Positions 42,001 through 50,100 of a stretch of DNA of 64,000 nucleotides are shown in pieces; position 1 is the first letter of the stretch; each line of letters begins with the position of its first letter. The position numbers and the translations under genes were made by a program. A model generated the notes under the pieces. It had not been told where the DNA came from and searched no databases. It saw only the letters and a list, made by a program, of their open reading frames with translations. The stretch is from contig RQOL01000824.1 of NCBI GenBank assembly GCA_013076295.1, forward strand, positions 496,001-560,000. Reading direction: 5' to 3'. Source of the DNA: Sanderia malayensis (lineage: Eukaryota > Cnidaria > Scyphozoa > Semaeostomeae > Pelagiidae).

Positions 42001-45000
42001 TATAAATAAAAAATATTACAGAAGAGAGCGTATTCAGAACCAAGTATAATCAAAAGAAGGTTTCCAACAAAATGCCGTCCAACGTGGGGCTCGAACCCAC
42101 GACCCTGAAATTAAGAGTCTCATGCTCTACCGACTGAGCTAGCCGGGCTGACAGGAGTAATTCAATGGGACCAAAACATAAGATATGAATAGAAAATATT
42201 ACAGAAGAGAGCGTATTCAAAACCAAGTATATTGAAAAGAACTTTTGAAACAAAATGACGGCCAACGTGGGGCTCGAACCCACGAATCTGAGATTAAGAG
42301 TCTCATGCTCTACCGACTGAGCTAGCCGGGCTGACAGGAGTAATTCAATGGGACCAAAACATAAGATATGAATAGAAAATATTACAGAAGAGAGCGTATT
42401 CAAAACCAAGTATATTGAAAAGAACTTTTGAAACAAAATGACGGCCAACGTGGGGCTCGAACACACGACCCTGAGATTAAGAGTCTCATGCTCTACCGAC
42501 TGAGCTAGCCGGGCTGACAGGAGGAATTCAATGGGACCAAAACATAAGATATGAATAGAAAATATTACAGAAGAGAGCGTATTCAAAACCAAGTATATTG
42601 AAAAGAACTTTTGAAACAAAATGACGGCCAACGTGGGGCTCGAACCCAAGACCCTAAGATTAAGAGTCTCATGCTCTACCGACTGAGCTAGCCGGGCTGA
42701 CAGGAGTAATGGAATGGAACTCAAAGGAATAAAATTACTAGTAAAAAAATTTCTAGAAGACTCACTGCAAACTCCGTGACTTGCAAGTGTTATGAGGATC
42801 TTCTTTTGACATGATATCATTTCCATTGCACATTGATTAGGATACGTCAGGTCATCTGAACCACAAACGGGCTTAAATTTCTTATTGCAAAACGAAGGGC
42901 AAACGCATGTTGCTTTGCCTGATTGTTCTTGGCATTTCCCGTAAAATCTGCACTCTGTTGTGGCACACACACCGTCCTCTATAAGAAAAGACAATATGCA
43001 ATAAATGTATCAAAGAAAGATGACGATGAACAACAAGAACAACAACAACAACATAAAATCAGCTGTGCGCTCAGGATAACGAACACTGCAGAAGAGTTGT
43101 CTTCAAAGTAATATAATTAAGTTTGGATATTGCAAAACTTATAATAACAAATAATAAACTTCCTGATTTAATAAGTAAAACATAGATGTTTGAATTGCTT
43201 TGTGAAATGATCGGCCTGCTGTATATTGATCTTGATTTAAAAAAACTTGAGCTGAACTTCATTTTATCCAAAATCCGCTGGCTTAACCCAAAATGTGGTC
43301 GAATACTGTTGAAAAACAGTACGAAATCCCCAAGCAAGATAAACAGAACAATTAAAAATCATCAGGATGAACTCACCACAGGAACCAAGCGATTTGACGT
43401 AAATCCATTTTTTGACCAAGCAAGAGTGTCGCTGCAGTTCACACTCGTTAGAATACGAGCGTCCATCGGTGCCGCAAACGGCCTGGTGGGTTTTGGGACA
43501 ATTTGTCGGACATTCACATTTAAATCCGTTGTCTAGGTTTCTGCAACTGGCGTAATAGGGACACTGGACAGCTTGACATAGATCTACAATATGAGGTTGG
43601 AATTAGCAGAGATTTACCAGCTGATAAGTTAATGCACGGCAGCATATACAATAGTTTCACAACACAAAAATACAGCATTTGACAAAGACAGTAATTGTTA
43701 ACAGTACTACCATGCCATATATTAATTTAACAATAAACTGCAACCTAGCGTTTCACAGTTTCAACAATACGAAAATGGCCAGCAAATAGCGGACATAGAC
43801 ATAGACAGTGCTGTACAAATGTAGGTTGCTGGTAAGAACATCTTTTGAGGGCACCCGACCTTTAGGGGCTCCCAGCAAACGTATTATTTATCATTTACTT
43901 TGAAGGGTTCAGGTTGCTTCCATAATAGATTATCCATGGATGAAATGGACTATCAATGGATTCTCAATGGATTCAATGCTCACGGTTCCTTGCCATAATT
44001 ATTGCGTTAAACAGGGACCTACCTGGTTTCATTTGACAATGAACCAATTCTAATTGGACGGGGGTCTTGGGCTGACAATGACCGCACCATCCACCACAGT
44101 TCGACTGAATGACGACGCCATTGTGATTGGAAAACCCTTGCATTCTGAATCCGACCTTGTCAGATACAACCTGCCACGTGACACTGCTCTTCACTCGTAG
44201 CCCTGTACCTGAAAGGTCCATCATGAATTGGCCTCGTCTGCAGTCACTGGTATTGGCTGAGAAACAATCTCCGGCAGTTGCGAATGGAATTCTACGTCCA
44301 TCTCTGTCGATGTCGGCAAACGTATAATCATCACGGATAATCGTCAGTGTTCTTGGGTTGATCTTAATCTGCAAAGAAGAAAAACATCGTGTTTGCATGT
44401 CTCCAAACAAGTTTTCCCAGTTAATAGCTGACTATGCTTATTGCAAAGAAGTGCGAGTTTATGAATTCTACTTTATGAATTCAATTTCTTTCTTCCAGTG
44501 GTGTAACTTTTAAATAACAAGCAACATGACACTTTCATTTACACTGTGCCAATAAATCGATGTAAAACATACCTTGTGAAATCTCGTTGTTCCAGCTCGG
44601 CTATACGTCACAGATGCAGGTGGTCCATTGCAAAGGAATCGGTCTTCTGTGCGCAGCCTCTTGTCATAGACCATTGCAAAGTTATTGATTGGTCCCGCGG
44701 GTAAAGTGAGGTAGTTCTGAGGGGAATCACCGCTCATTCCATGGCAATAGATCTTGATAGGAGATGAGCATGACTTGATTGGGTAAAGCAGGTATTCCCC
44801 ATCGAATTTACCGTAGCCGAACCTCTTGATATCAGCACAAGAATTGATTCCTTCAAAATACAACAAAAGCAACAATAACTAGAGACAGCAAATTATCAAT
44901 GATAAAGCGGCACCTAATCAATACAGTAAAAGCACGCATACAAAAGCATGCAGAGTTTGCATACTGTCCAAACACAATATTCCATCTTTTCTACTATTGC

Positions 45001-47078
45001 GAGAAGAAATTTTAGCCGTCAAGTTCTTCTAAAAGTAGATTTTTATAAGCGAGCTTTTACTATGCATCATTGGTCTCAGCTCTTCGTGAATCAGAACATG
45101 GTAACATTTAAGAATACACTTCTCCCCCCTCCCTATTCACACCCATTGTAATACCACCAATTTAGAAACGTGCGTGAGGGATTCGACAGGAATTGTACTG
45201 GGAATAGTGAATAAGGAATTGCACCACGTTTAATGACAAGCCTGGTTGATAAACCCCCAAGTAATAAAGATCTCTTTTGCCCATATTCTTAAATGTACAA
45301 TTATAACAACAAAGGAATTGCCATAACATCAAGTATAATGAATATAGTCATCATCTTTTTACCACAAACTCCTTTGTATGCGACTTTGATTATCCTTCTT
45401 TTGCTGCACGCGTTATGATACATCGTACACTCGTTGGGGTAAGTATAATCATCACTACCACAAACCGGATCATACTCTTTGGTGCAGAAGATATTCGAAC
45501 ATGCGCAGTATGCCTGCCCAGTAATTCGGTTTATGTCGCAGACGCCTCCGTTTGAGCACCTAACAAGTGCGCAGACATCTCGTTTCTGTCTCGACTTCAC
45601 CGCATCATGGTCTGAAAGAAAATGCTCCACATTTAAAAACATTCATACAGAAGGATTGTATGGCGTGGCAGCCTTGTACGGAGATTACAAATAAATGACC
45701 AAACAGGGGCAAAAATGAGGGGGTGTGGGGAGTGTGACACCCCCAAAGTTTTAAAGCCCGGTCCCAGTTGATATTTTTAATGATAAAGGCGGTCCCGATC
45801 TAGCTGTGGGCTTGAACTGTTTCTTGTTTTCAATAGTCTTGAACCGAGTTGTACCGTTGTACCCTGGGTTATACAATTTGGAAAACTTTATTATTCATCT
45901 AACACCCCATGAAAAAATTGTGGATTTGAGCCCCTGTCACTAAAGTAATTAAATTTACAATGATGAGGGTAAAGAAATCAAAGAATAGAGCGCGATTGTA
46001 TCGCGCGGGCTGACAGCCATAGCCTATTAGCAAATGCTATTTCGTTTTGAGTTTTGTACAATGAAGGCAAACCCTTCATCATTTCAGTGAAGTCATAATT
46101 CAGCCAAAATTAAGCCAGGCTTCCATATGATGGCTGAAAATTGTGGCTTGCGACCCTTGCCTATTAATGAAAACGGCTTTTCAAAACTGTCATTCCTATC
46201 ACAAAATACACCAATCATAAAATACAGTGAAAGCCAGCCAACTGTTAAGAACATACAGTCTGAAATCTCAGTAATTTCTTCATAGTAAAATGTCAGTTAT
46301 TGCTCTGATTCCATGAACAAATATTCTGAAAGCTCACCTACAGTTAAAATTTACATTAATTCAATTTCAGACCACTTGTTCCAAGATAACTTTCAAAAAA
46401 TATGTTTCATTGCTAACAAACAGTACACTGTACAGGTTCTATTTAAAAGTCAGGCTCTCATATTGTGTTATTGGATGCGAGTTTTTACTGCAGTGGGGTG
46501 AGTGAAGCTGAGCGTGAAATGCAATATATCTTATAACAGGGGCTTCCTTGTTACTGTCTGATACAAATGTTAGCGTGCAAGAAGTGCGCCTGTTGCCTGT
46601 GCTTGGCTGTGCCTGTTCAGGACATGTACCGTAAATTCTCTATTAAGCCCCCCCTCTAATTAGCCCCCCCCCCTTTCAGAAGGAAAAATTTAATAAGCCC
46701 CCCCTCTCAATTTAGCCCCCCCAATCTTCACTGATGCCAAAATAAGTAAACTTGACAAACAACGGAGATTTTCATTTTATTCATTGGTCGTTCAATACTT
46801 CTCACCAAATTCAAATTCAAATCATTTAGGCTTAAGTATTGTAGATATAAACGTTTTTCACACAGACTTCATTGAATAATGTATTTCATGTATTATTTAA
46901 TATATTTCCACCACTGAAAATGGTTTGCTATTACAAAATATTTATTAAGCCCCTTCTCTCAATTTAGCCCCCCTCTCTCTAATAAACCCCCTCTTTAAAG
47001 TACTGAAAAACAATAAGCCCCGGGGGTCTTAAAAGAGAATTTACGGTATTCTAAAGTCTTCTTTTATCACTTTAAGAA

Positions 47079-47114
<36 letters not shown>

Positions 47115-50100
47115 ATTATACGGTCGAGTTACTAGCGTTTGCAGTAATCGCAGGGGTCAACCAAACCGAACTGCAATGGAATGGCCTCACCCTGGAAGAA
47201 ACACCTTATTGATCATGTTTTCTTCCCCGTCAGGTAAGTATGAATTGATAGGGCCGGTCAGTACTGCCCAGTGCTATTCTTCTCATAACTCACACGAGGG
47301 AGCGTCAAACATAGATCGCATGCGCAAATTGCACGTGGGATGTGTCTCGTGAGTTGACTCACGTAGTTTTCAATTTTTATCACCGGCGGAATATGTGAAA
47401 CTTTAAGAATTGGTTATAGTTTTTGAAAGCATTCATGAAATTCATGTATTTAAAATCAAATGCAACAACACGCCAGGAATTCTCATGCAGTCACAAGTTA
47501 TAGGGAGCCCACCTCAAACTATGGCCAAAAAACAATCAAAATTTGGTAAGAACAAAAAACCTTGAGGCCAAAACAGAATTTTAGTATTTTTATAGCAAAA
47601 TAAGTGTAATGAATTTCAGTCTGCTAAAAACTCAACCACTTTCTGTATCATTTTGTTCAAACTTCAAAATAAAATCAAAATTGAAAGCCTACAACACCAG
47701 GTGTTCCCAGGCGGTCACCCATCCAGGTACTGACCTGGCCCGACCATGCTTGACTTCGGTGATCGGACGAGAACCGGTATGCTCATGGTGGTATGGTCGT
47801 AGGCAAAGGATAAGGTGCTTTACGCCGATATCATTCACTAGACTTGATACATTATATCAATGTACCTTTCCATTCTTCTCTGTTTCAAAGCGGGTGAACA
47901 ACATTTTGGTATTCCATCCACAAAGCAGGATTTCAAAATACGAAATTCTCATGCAGTCCACAAGTTACGCATTTTTTTTATAAGGAACCGTTTATAAGGA
48001 ACCTACATGTAGAAGGTCAAAAAACTTAAGGAACTTTTGCTACTAAAGGCCAAATCACTAAGGAACTTTTTAATTTTGAATATATTTATATTTCCGCACA
48101 ATTTACAATTAGGAAGCCGGTTCCATTGATTTTCAATACTTTTACATTATATGAAGCTTCTTCGTGTTTTTACCTGTTATCTTTTCACAAGTTTATAGCA
48201 AAACGTTGAATTTAAATGCTTTTCTTGCGTCTATACTAATTATGTCCACTAAATGGGAACCTAAAATTAAGGAACTATTAAGGAACTTTTAGAACTACAA
48301 AGTAGTCCAAAGAGGTCTCAAAATCAGGAACTTAAAGAACTAGGCCCGAGCTAGGTTCCTTATAAAAAAAAGCGTGTAAGCCCACCTCGCCCTCGCCCCG
48401 CCATGATCGTTAGCAAAAAAATCTAAATTTAGTGAGATTAAAAAACCTTGAGATTAAAGAAGAACTTCAGTATTTTTATAAAAAATGAGTATAATGAAAT
48501 TCAGCCGGCTAAAAATTCAGGTACTTTTTCTCTCGTTTTGTTCCAACTTTAAAACAAAATCAAAATTGAAAGCCTACAACACCAGGTGTTCCCAGGCGGT
48601 CACCCATCCAGGTACTGACCTGGCCCGACCATGCTTGACTTCGGTGATCGGACGAGAACCGGTATGCTCATGGTGGTATGGTCGTAGGCAAAGGATAAGG
48701 TGCTTTACGCCGATATCATTCACTAGACTTGATACATTATATCCCTGTACCTTTCCACTCTTCTCTGTTTCAAAGCGGGTGAACAACATTTTGGTTTTCC
48801 ATCCACAAAGCAGGATTTCAAAATACGAAATTCTCATTGCTTATCTTATTCAAATATTTTCATTGATGTACACAGAAACAAATAACGGTATGTATGAAAA
48901 AATGCTTACCCCCGTTTTTGCAAGTCTAACTTAGAATGGCACTAAGAAGAAGTTTATATTCAGGAAAACATATTAAATTCATTCATTGCATTCGTAGACA
49001 TTCCTGTTCATGACATTGTTATTATGACAATCACTGAACATGCAAACACAAACATATCACGAGTGGAACCGGCTTTCTTATTCTCAGTTATTTGCAGTTA
49101 TGAAAACACTTCTCAGGGATTTTGTCTTCTGGCTGGGCTGTGCATATATGTACATAAGTTCTATAAAATTTTCAGCCATCTTAATGTCGGTTCATTATGA
49201 GGTATTATATAGTTCTTCATAAAGAATACCCAGTGTTATTGTCATGATATGATGGCAGCCCATCAAAAAAGATGTGCTGTATCTTGTACTTGTTGTATAT
49301 TGTATTGTAACTTAATAAAGTGAATCAGGGAACATAAACACTTTTTATCAAAATGTTCATTACAAAGAAGGAAGAATGTGGTATTATACATATAAAGCAA
49401 GACTTATTAAATTTACGATTCTTCAGGGTGGCCTGAGCGAAACAAAAATAAAACTGGAACCATGGTACTTTCGAGCTGTTGATCGTGTACACGTTTTTTT
49501 TTATAAGAAACCTGGCTCAAGGCCTAGTAGTAAAAGTTTCTTAATTTTTAGCCACATTTTAGTTCTAAACGTTTCTTAAAAGTTTCTTAATTTAATGAAC
49601 ACGAAGTTCCAGTGAAAACGAAGAAAAAACGTGGATGTGGCAAAATATTGGTATTATATCAAAGAAAAATCGTCAATGCGAAAAATCGTCATGTGGAGCC
49701 GACAATGTTATGCTTAGCACATAAAACATACTTACTGTAGTTGACATTTGCTAAATCCGTAAAGGGAAAACGTGTTTCCGAAATTTCTAATGTTTCTTAG
49801 ATATTTCCTTGTAGTTCTAAAAGTTTCTTAAATTTTAGGGCGTCTAGATCTAGGTTTCTTATAAACCTGTTTCTTATAAAAAAAAAACGTGTATCAAAGA
49901 AAGTGCCCTCACAGAATGTCTGTCATCAAATAAGGACGTGCCTAAACGGAGATTTCGTTACGTGTATTTGAGTAAAAGATTGGCAGGTTGGAGTGGCGAG
50001 AGGCAGTCAAAGACTGTCAAACATTACTAAAAAGGAACGGGACCGGGAACGAGATGAGATGGGAAAGACCGGGGAACGAAATATATTAACTTTAGAAAGC

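Larger units (their letters stand above)
21257..42697 (-). repeat. Tandem array of 103 tRNA-Lys(CTT) units
   Basis: Head-to-tail copies lie all on the minus strand, the same strand as the host gene. The 73-nt consensus folds as a tRNA with anticodon CTT and G discriminator. It has an A box matching TAGCTCAGTCGG and a B box matching GGTTCGAGCCC. A TTTT terminator follows about 4 nt after the tRNA end in the common spacer. By my count 102 copies are full or nearly full length and one is truncated; about 46 match the consensus exactly. Of 101 start-to-start steps, 74 are about 183 bp and 27 about 284 bp. The 284-bp step is a 183-bp unit plus a 101-bp spacer unit lacking a tRNA. Confidence 0.95.
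21031..42765 (-). other. 21.7-kb intron filled by a tRNA-Lys array
   Basis: The donor is TTTGCA|GTGAGT at 42766/42765 and the acceptor is at 21031. The array starts 68 bp inside the donor and ends about 226 bp before the acceptor. Both junctions are phase 1. That this is one intron of one gene is inferred from phase, strand and module type; a transcript crossing it is not visible here. Confidence 0.7.
47481..48831 (-). repeat. Two tandem 5S rDNA units
   Basis: Unit 1 (47481-47946) is 466 bp. Unit 2 (47947-48831) is 885 bp, or about 474 bp without the inserted MITE. Both hold a 5S gene with similar flanks. Spacers are more diverged than the genes. Confidence 0.85.

Noticed and set aside
21257..42697. 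CRISPR-like regular repeat array
   Set aside because: The repeated part is a foldable tRNA with Pol III boxes, the spacers are also repeated, and the setting is an animal genome.
21257..42697. tRNA-derived SINE family
   Set aside because: Copies are tandem in one place with intact tRNA ends and TTTT terminators, with no A-rich tails or target-site duplications.
48574..48837. ORFs over the 5S genes (minus 48574-48837; plus 47609-47983 and 48485-48934)
   Set aside because: They are read-throughs of 5S rRNA and its spacer.
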